From the NCBI GenBank assembly GCA_964628435.1, contig CAZVON010000011.1:1-33803 (forward strand): a stretch of 33,803 nt of DNA, in the 5' to 3' direction. The position numbers were made by a program, and so were the translations under genes. The stretch is from CAZVON01 sp964628435. Its GTDB lineage: Bacteria; Patescibacteriota; Microgenomatia; Levybacterales; UBA12049. The notes under the pieces were generated by a model. That model made no database searches. It was not told the origin of the DNA and saw nothing but the letters and a program-made list of their open reading frames with translations. This document shows positions 15,288-24,287 of the stretch, piece by piece (the stretch's first letter is position 1; every line of letters starts with the position of its first letter).

Positions 15288-15437
15288 TTATTTTTGACCA
15301 TTATTAGTAGCAGAAGACGGTATTATTTGTATTTCCGTTGATAAGGTTGGTTGAGAAGAAGAATTTTTTATAAATAGAAACCCTCCTATTGCGATACTGA
15401 GAATAACGACTGCAGAAATAACAACCTTTTTATTCAT
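15288..15437 (-). CDS. Small predicted membrane or exported peptide (49 aa)
   Basis: The frame reads MNKKVVISAVVILSIAIGGF, one hydrophobic segment (5-23) after two lysines, then a Ser/Thr/Asn-rich tail ending SSATNNGQK. It looks like a signal anchor or an exported short peptide. It starts 6 bases after GATAGT, which has TTGACA 18 bases upstream (15468-15473), so a promoter supports it. It lies between converging neighbours and would otherwise leave an empty 290-base gap. The function is unknown. Confidence 0.5.
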   Translation of the reverse strand: MNKKVVISAVVILSIAIGGFLFIKNSSSQPTLSTEIQIIPSSATNNGQK

Positions 15438-15444
15438 ATCCTTA

Positions 15445-15473
15445 CTATCGCATAGATAAAATGGTTATGTCAA
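15445..15473 (-). promoter_or_regulatory. Putative promoter for the 49-aa gene
   Basis: Minus strand: TTGACA (15473-15468), 18-base spacer and a weak -10 GATAGT, then AAGGAT and ATG 15437. The -35 is perfect, the -10 matches at 4 of 6 positions. Confidence 0.4.
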
Positions 15474-15568
15474 CAAATAGATGTAGGATGTAGGTTGTTC
15501 AGAGAGAATTTTATTACCACTGTCTTACCTATTATTGATTGCGATGAATAAAATGTGGTGTATGGTGC

Positions 15569-16069
15569 GTGGACATTATGAACACTAACAATTCGATGTC
15601 CAAAACATATAATAGCAATCATGAAGAGGGGAAAGAAAATACTTCTGATGGCAATAATCTGAATAAGTTAATTCTACGCTCAAATAGAGTACTCATAAGA
15701 ATATCGAGTGTATTTCCTTTTGATTTTTTTCCTGATGAGGTTACCATAGACGAAAACAAAGTAAATATTATTTGTAGAATATTTTTTTTCTCAGAAGATA
15801 TTCATAGCATCATGATTCCAATGATTAAAGATGTGGAGATAGAAACAAACTTATTTTTCGCAGCAATGAAAATTGTTCCTGACGGGTACCCGGGAAAGCC
15901 AATTGTGGTGAGGTTTCTAAAAAAAGGCGATGCTATTTGCGCACGAAGAATTATACAGGGGTTAATGGTGGCAAATAGAGAAAAAGTAAATATTGGAAAC
16001 TTAGACAGCAGGAATCTCAAGCAAAAAATTGAAGATCTTGGGAGAGCGCGAGAGGCAGAACCATTTTGA
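15569..16069 (+). CDS. Uncharacterised conserved protein
   Basis: A 166-aa protein from GTG 15569, or 163 aa from ATG 15578. Residues 1-32 are a polar Asn/Ser-rich tail, probably disordered. The core (about 40-140) has alternating hydrophobic strands: FPFDFFPDEVTIDENKVNI, IFFFSEDIHSIMIPMIKDV, LFFAAMKIVPDGY, KPIVVRFLKKGDA, then ARRIIQGLMVANRE and a charged tail. The strand-rich pattern is reminiscent of a bacterial PH-like domain, but this is a shape impression only. No membrane helix or catalytic motif is seen. It is convergent with gpmA. Confidence 0.75.
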   Translation: MDIMNTNNSMSKTYNSNHEEGKENTSDGNNLNKLILRSNRVLIRISSVFPFDFFPDEVTIDENKVNIICRIFFFSEDIHSIMIPMIKDVEIETNLFFAAMKIVPDGYPGKPIVVRFLKKGDAICARRIIQGLMVANREKVNIGNLDSRNLKQKIEDLGRAREAEPF

Positions 16070-16076
16070 GTATTTT

Positions 16077-16703
16077 TTATATTTTGCGAGGATTTGCAGC
16101 TCGTATCTGTTTAGACGTAATATGTCCTTCCTTATCCATGTCGTAAACGTATACTTCTGCGGTATTTATTTCGGTTTTTTCAATACCTTCGTCGGAAATC
16201 TTTTCTAAGTACTTTATGAGCGCTCTAAGACTGTTGCCATGAGCGCAGATAATAATGTTTTTCCCATTCTTGAGCTCTGGTTCAATATGAGTTTTAAAAT
16301 AGGGGACTACTCTATTATATACGTCTTTTAGTGTTTCTCCATGAGGGATTGGAGTATCCCATCCTCTTCTTATATTTTCAAACTTTTCCTGGCCAAACAG
16401 CTTTTCAAGCTCCCACTTGTTTTTACCGGTATAGTCTCCATAATCCCGTTCATTAAGCGAAGGCGATTGGAGAGTAGGCAGTGATGAAAAATTAAGAGTG
16501 CTTTTTATAATCTCAAGGGTCTCGACGGCTCTTTTTAAAACAGAGGTATAAGCTTTATCAAATTTAATATGAGGGATAACTAAAGCAGCTTTGTGTGCTT
16601 CTTGTTTGCCACGGTCGTCTAGAGGAATATCGATAAGTCCGGTCCATATTCCTTTCGAGTTCCACTGTGATTCTCCATGCCTTATCAATACAAGATGCGT
16701 CAT
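16077..16703 (-). CDS. gpmA: 2,3-bisphosphoglycerate-dependent phosphoglycerate mutase
   Basis: Interconverts 3- and 2-phosphoglycerate, 208 aa. The phosphohistidine motif is IRHGESQWN (His9), the catalytic Glu is in LNERDYGDYTGKN, and the second His is in ICAHGNSLRAL. These are dPGM-type features rather than those of a general histidine phosphatase. It is three bases after eno on the same strand, so the two consecutive glycolytic steps are cotranscribed. Confidence 0.93.
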   Translation of the reverse strand: MTHLVLIRHGESQWNSKGIWTGLIDIPLDDRGKQEAHKAALVIPHIKFDKAYTSVLKRAVETLEIIKSTLNFSSLPTLQSPSLNERDYGDYTGKNKWELEKLFGQEKFENIRRGWDTPIPHGETLKDVYNRVVPYFKTHIEPELKNGKNIIICAHGNSLRALIKYLEKISDEGIEKTEINTAEVYVYDMDKEGHITSKQIRAANPRKI

Positions 16704-16706
16704 ATG

Positions 16707-17975
16707 TTAAGAAGAGTCAAGTGTCTTGAGCTGATTTTCTATCTGAAGGAGTCTATTGTATTTTGCTACCCTTTCACCACGGGCAGGAGCTCCGAATTTT
16801 GCATAATCAGCAGAGACTGCTACTGAAAAATCCGCGATAAAATCATCGGTTGTCTCTCCACTTCTATGAGACACAATTATTTTAAGTCCCGCTTGTCTTG
16901 CAACTTCAACAACCGCAAGCGTTTCGATAACTGTTCCTATTTGGTTGGGCTTTATAATGATTCCGGTAATCGATTTTTTAGAAAGAGCCATCTGGAGCCT
17001 ATAAGAATTTGTAGCAGTTAAATCATCTCCGACAATCACAACGTTTTGCGACAAATCTTGAGTAATCTGTGTCCACCCTTCCCAGTCGTCTTCAGACAGC
17101 GGATCTTCCAGATATAACAGAGGATATTGCTTATTAAGATCTTTGTAATACGTGATGAAATCATTTGATGAATACGGCATTGAGCGGTCTTTTAAAAAAT
17201 ATTGTTGATCTTTATGAAAATTGTTAGATGCTGCATCTAAGCCAAAAAAAACATCAAATCCATACCGATAGCTTGTAGAATCTACTGCCTGCTTTAACAT
17301 AGAAAAAGCATCGATATTGGTAGCTAAAGAAGGTCCAAATCCACCCTCATCACCTACAAGAGTAGGAAGATTATGTTGAACGAGAGTTTTTTTTAGGGAA
17401 TTGTACATTATACTCCCAAGTTGGATTGAATCAGATAACGCGAGAGATGAAGCAGGTATAATCAGAAATTCCTGAAAGTCAATACCACTGTTTGCATGAA
17501 GACCACCGTTTAAAATATTAAAAGCTGGAGTTGGAATTTTTAGTGAAGCAGTGCTATTTTGTAGAAATTGTTTAAGATATAAGAAAAGAGGTAACACAGA
17601 GCTTTTTGCGGCCGCTTTACATACAGCCATAGAAACAGACAACATAGCATTTGCCCCAAGCTTACTTTTATTCTGTGTCCCATCCAATTCTATCATTATT
17701 TTATCGACAGTAGCCTGGTTAGAAGCATCCATACCTACTAGTTTTGGAGCAATAAAATCGTGGATGTTTTTAATTGCAGTGAGTACTCCAAGACCGTTAA
17801 AACGACGAGTATCTTTATCTCTCAACTCTACAGCTTCATAGGTTCCTACCGAAGTACCACTTGGACAAGCAGCAGTCGCAGTAGAGTTGTCATTGAGAAT
17901 AACAGTACATTCAGTAGTAGGATTTCCTTTTGAGTCCAAAATTTCTCTTGCGAGGATCTTCTTGATTTTTTCCAT
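16707..17975 (-). CDS. eno: Enolase
   Basis: Interconverts 2-phosphoglycerate and phosphoenolpyruvate, 422 aa. It has the N-terminal AREILDSKGNPTTE, substrate loop GDEGGFGP, metal and catalytic segments YLEDPLSEDDW, VGDDLTATN, IIKPNQIGTV, and the signature SHRSGETTDDFIADF. ATG 17975 gives MEKIKKILAREIL as in the family. An in-frame TTG six bases upstream was not chosen. It lies seven bases after ppsA, and its product is the substrate or product of both flanking enzymes. Confidence 0.96.
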   Translation of the reverse strand: MEKIKKILAREILDSKGNPTTECTVILNDNSTATAACPSGTSVGTYEAVELRDKDTRRFNGLGVLTAIKNIHDFIAPKLVGMDASNQATVDKIMIELDGTQNKSKLGANAMLSVSMAVCKAAAKSSVLPLFLYLKQFLQNSTASLKIPTPAFNILNGGLHANSGIDFQEFLIIPASSLALSDSIQLGSIMYNSLKKTLVQHNLPTLVGDEGGFGPSLATNIDAFSMLKQAVDSTSYRYGFDVFFGLDAASNNFHKDQQYFLKDRSMPYSSNDFITYYKDLNKQYPLLYLEDPLSEDDWEGWTQITQDLSQNVVIVGDDLTATNSYRLQMALSKKSITGIIIKPNQIGTVIETLAVVEVARQAGLKIIVSHRSGETTDDFIADFSVAVSADYAKFGAPARGERVAKYNRLLQIENQLKTLDSS

Positions 17976-17982
17976 ATACAAT

Positions 17983-20250
17983 TTAACTAATTAGTTTTTT
18001 TTCGCATGCAGCAATTACCTTTCTCGTTGTTTCTACCGCATCAGGGGATACTGACACACTTGTTGCTCCCCATGTAACTAATTTTTCCACGAGAGACGGA
18101 TATGATGAAACAGCTTGTCCACAGATTGATGATGTTATCTTGTGTCTATGTGCAGTTTTTACAACTTTTTCAAGCGCCCATAATACCGCTTCATTTTGTT
18201 CATCAAACTCACGCGCAACTTCACTATTATCACGATCTGTACCGAGCAACAACATCGTTAAGTCGTTTGAACCTACAGAAATTCCATCAATACCCACTTC
18301 TATAAATTTGTCCAGCAATATCACATTGGATGGGATTTCTACCATCATCCAAAGTTTAAAACTGGGAGACCTATGGAGTCCACTTACAGAAATGATTTTT
18401 TTAACTTCTATAAGTTCTTTAACCGTTCGAACAAACGGAAGCATAATCCATAAATTTTTGTAGCCCCTTTTATTTCGTACAAGCTTAATTGCCTCCAGTT
18501 CCAATTCAAATACATGAGGATCATGAATATATCTAAAAACCCCGCGGTATCCAAGCATTGGGTTTGGTTCAACTGGTTCATAGTCTTTTCCACCGATCAA
18601 ATTTCTGTATTCATTTGTTTTAAAATCACTAGTCCGATAGATAACAGGCCGTGGAGTAAATGTTTTACAGAACTGTTCTATGCCTTGGGCTAGCTTCTGG
18701 ATGAAAACGTCCTTTTTGCCGTCTTTTATCAGCTTTTTAGGGTGGGTACCAATTCCTGCCATCATAAATTCTGCTCTAAGGAGTCCCACACCATCTACGT
18801 ATTTTGTTGCGACACGGTCTGCAAGTTCTGGTTCGGCCAGATTAACATACACTTTTGTTGCGGTTTTAATATGTTCGGTCACAATATGTGTAACAGAAGA
18901 TGAGGTATGGGTGATTTTTCCGCCTTTGTGAATTTCTCCAGTTGTTCCGTTTACGGTTATAACCTCGCCAGTTTTAAAAACATGAGTTGCTTTTTGCGTT
19001 CCTACAACTGCTGGGATTCCAAGTTCTCGTGAAACAATCGCTGCGTGAGATGTTCTTCCGCCGCTATCGGTAACAATCGCGGTCGCTTTTTTCATAGCCG
19101 GGACAAAATCAGGATTGGTTTGTGGAGCAACTAAAATATCGCCCTGCAATACTTTGTTAATTTCGGACGCTTTATGAATCACTTTAACCGGTCCTGTCGC
19201 AATTCCAGGACTTGCGGGACTACCTTTCAAAAGAACCGTCGTGTTAATGACAATCGGCTGTGATGCTAATTTTTTTTGGGTAGTAGAAACTGTAGTAATT
19301 GGCCGGGTTTGTACTAAGTAAACGGTGTTTTTTTCGATTGCCCATTCACAGTCTTGAGGAAAATAGTAGTGCTCTTCAAGTTTTTTGCCCAAATTGGCAA
19401 GTTCAACAATATGGTGGTCAGAAATCTTCTGTTGAGATCCTTTTTTTTGGGAAAGATGTATTTCTTTATCTTTTGTCCCAGCCTTTTTGAGCAGTTTTTC
19501 TTGATGAGCAATATCCTTGATAAGGATTTTCATGTTGCTTTTAGAAACTTCATAATGATCTGGAGTTACTTTTCCTTGAACAATCATTTCTCCTAAGCCC
19601 AAAATCGCTTCAATGACAATTTTTGATTTATCGTTTGTAACTGGATCTATAGTAAACATAATGCCTGATTTTTCAGCGGCCACCATTTTTTGCACTGGTA
19701 TGGCAATTCCTACTTTAAAATTATCAAATTTTTGTTGGTGTCTGTAAAAAATTGCTCGGGGATTAAAAAGCGATGCCCACGCTTCTTTAACTTTTAACAA
19801 CACATTTGCTTCACCTTGTATATCAAGATACGTATCTTGTTGTCCAGCAAAAGATGCGGTAGGCAAATCTTCCGCTGTTGCGGACGAGCGCACTGCAACA
19901 AGGGCATCTTTAAAAACTCCTCCAAGTTTTTTATACGCGCTATAAATTTCTTTAACTAATTCGTTAGACATCTCTGACTTTTTTATTAGTTGTTTAATAT
20001 GCAACGATATCTCCATTAAAGACTCGGCCTTTTCGTAATTAGCAGTTTTTAGTAAGTGATTAATTTTTGTTGTCAGATTGTTTTCTCTTAAAAAGTGGTA
20101 ATATGCTTTTGAGGTAACAATAAACCCATTAGGAACTGGGAATTTGGATTTTATCATTTCTCCCAAATTCGCCCCTTTGCCGCCGACTAATGCAATATCA
20201 TGCTTATCGACATCTTTAAACCATACCACATAGTCTGATCGGGAAGTCAT
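17983..20250 (-). CDS. ppsA: Phosphoenolpyruvate synthase (pyruvate, water dikinase)
   Basis: Makes PEP from pyruvate and ATP, a gluconeogenic step, 755 aa. The N-terminal ATP-grasp part has VGGKGANLGEM (22-32) and RSSATAEDLPTASFAGQQDT. The phosphohistidine domain has DSGGRTSHAAIVSRELG, with His402. The C-terminal PEP/pyruvate barrel ends with ICGQAVSSYP and VSVSPDAVETTR. It has its own promoter, TTGATA-17-CATAAT, six bases before the ATG. The reader should note that pyruvate phosphate dikinase is a relative, but the domain order and length favour PpsA. Confidence 0.94.
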   Translation of the reverse strand: MTSRSDYVVWFKDVDKHDIALVGGKGANLGEMIKSKFPVPNGFIVTSKAYYHFLRENNLTTKINHLLKTANYEKAESLMEISLHIKQLIKKSEMSNELVKEIYSAYKKLGGVFKDALVAVRSSATAEDLPTASFAGQQDTYLDIQGEANVLLKVKEAWASLFNPRAIFYRHQQKFDNFKVGIAIPVQKMVAAEKSGIMFTIDPVTNDKSKIVIEAILGLGEMIVQGKVTPDHYEVSKSNMKILIKDIAHQEKLLKKAGTKDKEIHLSQKKGSQQKISDHHIVELANLGKKLEEHYYFPQDCEWAIEKNTVYLVQTRPITTVSTTQKKLASQPIVINTTVLLKGSPASPGIATGPVKVIHKASEINKVLQGDILVAPQTNPDFVPAMKKATAIVTDSGGRTSHAAIVSRELGIPAVVGTQKATHVFKTGEVITVNGTTGEIHKGGKITHTSSSVTHIVTEHIKTATKVYVNLAEPELADRVATKYVDGVGLLRAEFMMAGIGTHPKKLIKDGKKDVFIQKLAQGIEQFCKTFTPRPVIYRTSDFKTNEYRNLIGGKDYEPVEPNPMLGYRGVFRYIHDPHVFELELEAIKLVRNKRGYKNLWIMLPFVRTVKELIEVKKIISVSGLHRSPSFKLWMMVEIPSNVILLDKFIEVGIDGISVGSNDLTMLLLGTDRDNSEVAREFDEQNEAVLWALEKVVKTAHRHKITSSICGQAVSSYPSLVEKLVTWGATSVSVSPDAVETTRKVIAACEKKLIS

Positions 20251-20256
20251 ACTGTT

Positions 20257-20285
20257 ATTATGGAAGGATTCGGAAGAATTATCAA
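20257..20285 (-). promoter_or_regulatory. Leaderless sigma70-type promoter for ppsA
   Basis: Minus strand: TTGATA (20285-20280), 17-base spacer, CATAAT (20262-20257), then AACAGT and the ATG. It fills the 46-base gap between pgi/pmi and ppsA. Confidence 0.65.
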
Positions 20286-20296
20286 GATCCTAAAAA

Positions 20297-21346
20297 TTAC
20301 TGACGTTTTGCCAGCTCTTTTTTGAAATAATCAACCCAGGGGATAATGCTGGGATCCTGCCCATACAAAAACGCAAGATAGAGTGTGAGATATCCGCCGA
20401 AGGAAAGAGTATTGAGAATCTGAGATAACTTTGTTGATCCAAATGGAGAGTACTCGATTACCGGTACAGAGTTTTTTTTGACAACTTCTTTTGTCAACCC
20501 CACCCTCTTTTGTATTATAGATGCGTAGAAAGCAGAAGAAAGGAATAACACCGCGAGTTTCTTGTCGGCAGGATTTTTTAATCCTTCCATTAGATGATGG
20601 TTAAGTTCTGGAATTTCCGAGAACGCTGCAAAGCTTTTCGACGTTTCATTAAACTGATTGCGTATGATATGGGCATTTCCTTCTAAGAATTCTGCGGCAA
20701 ATAGCACCGGCAGATATCCATGCAGCTTTTGAGCCACTCTTCTCGCCTCGGATGTAATGGTATCCTGTGTGTTTTTAAGCTCCTTTATGGCTTTTAAGAC
20801 TGTAGTATCAGACAGGAAAACTAGGCCCAGTCTGTTTAATAAGGCTATAGTGCCCAAAACAACATAACCGGTTCCGAGACGGGGCTGCGAAGAAGGATTA
20901 AATTTTGCGCTGAAGATAAGCGACGGAAGATTATTTGAGGTTAAAAATTCTCCGAGTCTTCCACCGCTGGTGATTCCGGTTATTTTTGCATTCTTTGCAA
21001 GGCCGTCTCTGGCGCACGCCAGCGTTTCTTCGGTTGAGCCGGAGTAACTCGTCAAGATAACAAGCGTATTTTCATTGGCGAATGCCGGCAGGTAATAGTT
21101 GTTTTGTACGACTAATGGTACTGGCAGCTCGTTTTTAAACCCCGAAAGCGCAACATGCCCGCCGTACGCAGAACCTCCCATGCCACAAATAACAATATTT
21201 GATATATTTTTATACGATTTTGAAAATGTAACAGATTGAGCTTCTTGCCAGACTTGTTCGCATTGCAACGCAAACATGCGTGTTGACCCGAGTACATTGT
21301 TGGGATCCAGTTTTTTAATTTCTTGGGTGTTCTTAAGATCAAGCAT
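20297..21346 (-). CDS. Bifunctional phosphoglucose/phosphomannose isomerase
   Basis: A SIS-domain isomerase of 349 aa that interconverts fructose-6-P with glucose-6-P and mannose-6-P. The first SIS domain has ICGMGGSAYGG and LTSYSGSTEETL. The second carries the active-site EIPELNHHLMEG and the C-terminal PWVDYFKKELAK, typical of the bifunctional (archaeal-type) family rather than classical Pgi. It is 13 bases after manB, so mannose-6-P made here can pass directly to the mutase. Confidence 0.92.
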   Translation of the reverse strand: MLDLKNTQEIKKLDPNNVLGSTRMFALQCEQVWQEAQSVTFSKSYKNISNIVICGMGGSAYGGHVALSGFKNELPVPLVVQNNYYLPAFANENTLVILTSYSGSTEETLACARDGLAKNAKITGITSGGRLGEFLTSNNLPSLIFSAKFNPSSQPRLGTGYVVLGTIALLNRLGLVFLSDTTVLKAIKELKNTQDTITSEARRVAQKLHGYLPVLFAAEFLEGNAHIIRNQFNETSKSFAAFSEIPELNHHLMEGLKNPADKKLAVLFLSSAFYASIIQKRVGLTKEVVKKNSVPVIEYSPFGSTKLSQILNTLSFGGYLTLYLAFLYGQDPSIIPWVDYFKKELAKRQ

Positions 21347-21359
21347 ACATAAATACTAT

Positions 21360-22768
21360 TTAGTGTCTCGGCGCAGAATCAAGGACAGCGATAGATTTAA
21401 TTGTCTTCATTAGTTCTTCTTTTTTCTCCAGCATTTGCTTTTTGGTATCTGCTTCCACATTTAATCGCAAGAGTGGCTCGGTGTTGGATGTTCGAACGCT
21501 AAACCGCCAGGTGGGGTATGTAACCGCGATCCCATCCAGCTCGGACAATTGCCCTTGAGCATATTTTTCTTTGAGGAGTGTAATAATATCCGGCGCGTTT
21601 TTAACCCTGAAGTTAAATTCTCCTGATTCTTCGCTTCTTTTCAACGCATTTACTACTTCGGAAAGCGGTTTATTTAATTCTGTTAATACCTTGAGGACAT
21701 ATAAAATTGTATGAACCTGAGATTCTGCATTGCCGACATCTCTGTAGAAAAAATGTGCTGATGATTCACCGGCAAAAACGCCGCCTGATTTATTCATCTG
21801 CTCGGTAATAAAAGCGTGTCCTACTTTCGTAATTTCATATGTCCCCCCTGCGTCTTCAACAATTTTTTTTGGAGTAAGAATATACCGGATGTCAACTAAT
21901 ATCTTTTCTCCCGGATGTTTTTTAAGGAGTTCCTTAGAAACCAAAGATGTGATGAGTGTTGGCTGAACAACCTGGCCTTTTTCATCAATAAAAAAAAGCC
22001 GGTCTCCGTCGCCGTCCGGTGCAAGGCCAAAGTCTGCTTTTTCTTCAAGCACTTTTTTTTGCAGATCTTTGAGCGTATCAAGTTGGAGCGGATCAGCCTG
22101 ATGCACCGGGAATGTACCGTCAAGCTCGAAGTTCATTTTAATGAGTTGACCCGGAACATGTCTGAAGAGTTCTTCAATATACAAAGCGCCAACAGCATTT
22201 GCAGGATCAGCAACGATTTTATATTTGTTTATTTGAGGATTATCAAGAAGTTCTATTGCCTGCGTGACCTCCTCAGAAGCAACNNNNNNNNNNTCTCTTT
22301 TTTGTTTATTGCTCCTCCTTGTTTTGCTGGAAGGCTTTTTCCAGCGAGCGAATATTCTTTAACCGTTGTCATACCGGTTGGTTTGCCGATTTTAACAAGG
22401 CCGGTATCTCCTTTTCGTACGATTTTTATTCCGTTGTATTGTTTGGGATTGTGGGACGCGGTTATCTGGATTCCGCAGTCATACTCGTAGTGGTAAACAG
22501 CAAAATAAAATGTTGGCGTAGATACAATACCTAAATCAATTACCTGTGCGCCAAGCGAGACAAGCGCTTCTGTTGCTTTTTGAAAGAGTAACGGAGAAGA
22601 AATGCGCATGTCTCTTCCAACAGCTATAGTAAGAGGATTTTTGCTGGCCGATTCGCTTAAAAAGGTGTAGATAGCCTTAACGATTTGTCCGACATTATCT
22701 TCATTGATTTGGTCAGGATAGACGCCTCGAATATCGTACGACTTAAATATGGACGAGTCGATATTCAT
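21360..22768 (-). CDS. manB: Phosphomannomutase/phosphoglucomutase, interrupted by an assembly gap
   Basis: An alpha-D-phosphohexomutase that interconverts hexose-6-P and hexose-1-P for nucleotide sugars. The N-terminal part (158 codons from ATG 22768) has KSYDIRGVYP, GRDMRISSP and the catalytic Ser105 in ITASHNPKQYNG. After ten N at 22284-22293 the frame shifts by one and continues from VASEEVTQAIEL for 307 codons, with metal loop APDGDGDRLFF, sugar loop GESSAHFFYRD and phosphate loop RTSNTEPLLRL. The two parts add to 465 residues, about the family length, so little sequence is missing. The frame shift is an effect of the placeholder gap, not evidence of a pseudogene. Confidence 0.92.
22284..22293. 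other. Assembly gap (10 N) in manB
   Basis: Ten N, followed within 50 bases by an inverted repeat GCTGGAA...TTCCAGC that could have stalled assembly. Its true length is unknown. Confidence 0.99.
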
Positions 22769-22777
22769 GGATTTATG

Positions 22778-23467
22778 TTACAGTTCCAGCAAAAAAAAGT
22801 CAATGGCTTGGGAGAGCGAACAGGGAAGCGTACCGGTTTTTTGCGCCTTTTCTAGTTCAAATAGTTTTTTATATATCCCTGGTAGTTTTTCTAGGCTAAA
22901 ATACCCTGTTTGTTTTTTCAACTTACTTACTTGCCAAGGCGCAAGACGTTTTATCTCGTCAATTTCATTCTCAGATTGGTTTGGATAGGATAAGAAGAGA
23001 AGAAGTCGAAATTGTCGAATGAGCATAACGAACACAAGTTCTGGTTCAGTTGTCTGAAGAACCTTATGATAGGTGGAAATAAGCGATGAGTTTTGTGGCC
23101 GTAAGCTCTCTAAAAACTGAAAAAGAATCTTAGGGAATAAGAAAATTTTTGATTCAGCGAATTTTAAGGTATGCAGCGTTTTTTTAGGTATTTCTTTTCC
23201 TTCCCAAAAATAAACGTGAGCCAGGTCTTTGTTTTTCTCAATAAGAGCAATAATCTCTGTAAGATCGGATTTTCTTTTTGAAAAAAAATCCTCGATAAAA
23301 ATATATTTTTCTTGGAAAAAAAGACTATCTCCCTCTAAAACCTGCGTTATATCGGTAATTGTTACCTTTTGTCCGTCGAGGGTAATAGGGTTTTGGGTTT
23401 TAAGTTTTCGTTCAAGAAAATATTTTCGCGAACTTGCGACATCGTCGCCATGAATAATAGTTATCAT
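22778..23467 (-). CDS. holA: DNA polymerase III delta-subunit-like protein
   Basis: A 229-aa protein related to the clamp-loader delta subunit, which opens the sliding clamp. The N-terminus MITIIHGDDVASSRKYFLE and IFIEDFFSKR match the HolA P-loop-less AAA domain. The C-terminal domain has VFVMLIRQFRLLL, LAPWQVSKLKKQTGYFS and FELEKAQKTGTLPCSLSQAIDFFLLEL, the typical HolA ending. It is about 100 residues shorter than usual. It lies ten bases before manB. Confidence 0.8.
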   Translation of the reverse strand: MITIIHGDDVASSRKYFLERKLKTQNPITLDGQKVTITDITQVLEGDSLFFQEKYIFIEDFFSKRKSDLTEIIALIEKNKDLAHVYFWEGKEIPKKTLHTLKFAESKIFLFPKILFQFLESLRPQNSSLISTYHKVLQTTEPELVFVMLIRQFRLLLFLSYPNQSENEIDEIKRLAPWQVSKLKKQTGYFSLEKLPGIYKKLFELEKAQKTGTLPCSLSQAIDFFLLEL

Positions 23468-23485
23468 ATTTTAAGATCTGGTAGA

Positions 23486-23896
23486 CTATTTGGAATTTGT
23501 ATAACTTTTGTATTCTTTGAATAATTTATTTACCATTGAGCCAAGATGTCTTCCTCGGCTTTTATGAGGAAGTAAGGCTCCTGAAAAGTTTTTAGGAATA
23601 TGCAGTAATTCATGAATTAATACTTTTTTTTGTTCATCTTCGTTGAGCTTATCGTAATACTTTGAAAGTACCTCTATAACATATGCAGGATGAATATTGA
23701 GCGCCCGCTGAAAAATTTTAGGAAAAGACCAAATGCGCGCGTACGAACGCGATGTTGAACCGTAACTTTTAAAACAGAAAATGCGGGAAGGATCAATATA
23801 ATCAATTTTCAAAACACCTATCAATTGTTCGATTTCTCGTTTTATCTGCGCTGCTTCTTCCCATTCTAGTTCCTGTCGTTTCTTAGATTTACTCAT
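23486..23896 (-). CDS. Putative zinc metallopeptidase
   Basis: A 136-aa soluble protein. It has a zinc motif HELLHIP near residues 94-100, followed by KNFSGALLPHK with a further His, the arrangement of the small putative phage-type metallopeptidase family also found in archaea and CPR bacteria. The upstream part is CFKSYGSTSRSYARIWSFPKI. No signal peptide is seen, so it would be cytoplasmic. The substrate is unknown. It is 18 bases upstream of holA on the same strand. Confidence 0.72.
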   Translation of the reverse strand: MSKSKKRQELEWEEAAQIKREIEQLIGVLKIDYIDPSRIFCFKSYGSTSRSYARIWSFPKIFQRALNIHPAYVIEVLSKYYDKLNEDEQKKVLIHELLHIPKNFSGALLPHKSRGRHLGSMVNKLFKEYKSYTNSK

Positions 23897-24180
23897 TGTT
23901 GATTTGAAATTTTATGTATGTCTGTCTGCGACGTACGAGGCACCATATGCTTCAGGTTTCGTTTTAGCTACAAATCCATTGCCATTTACCATTCCAACTA
24001 TTTCTTTAATCATATCTCTGGTTTCCCCTCTCGTGCCTACATCCACATGAATTTCTAATTCAAATAGTGGTGATTTACCGTTAAGGGATGTATTAAAAGC
24101 AGGGACAAAAATAGTTGCAAAATTCAATGATTCGAGTGTTTCTGCGTAGATTTTTTCACGCAGAGTACGAATATTAAAAA

Positions 24181-24201
24181 TTTTTTTTTTTTTTTTTTTT
24201 T
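24181..24201. repeat. Homopolymer of 21 T inside the broken ykuK-like gene
   Basis: Twenty-one consecutive T on the plus strand, preceded by five A. It falls within coding sequence and 76 bases from an N gap, so it is probably an assembly or library artefact. Confidence 0.8.
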
Positions 24202-24277
24202 AAAAGCTTACATTCCCTTGTTGTTGGATTACAATTTTAGTTACTTTATCGCTAAATTTTCCCCAATTCGTTTACTA

Positions 24278-24287
24278 NNNNNNNNNN
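24278..24287. other. Assembly gap (10 N) in the ykuK-like gene
   Basis: Ten N immediately after the codons for TAIVIHR. The sequence on the other side does not continue the family. Confidence 0.99.

Noticed and set aside
22253..22283. Frameshift in manB as evidence of a pseudogene
   Set aside because: The frame change occurs exactly at a fixed-size N gap, and all catalytic motifs on both sides are intact.
24181..24201. 21-T run as a transcription terminator
   Set aside because: No stem precedes it on either strand and it is inside a coding region beside an assembly gap.
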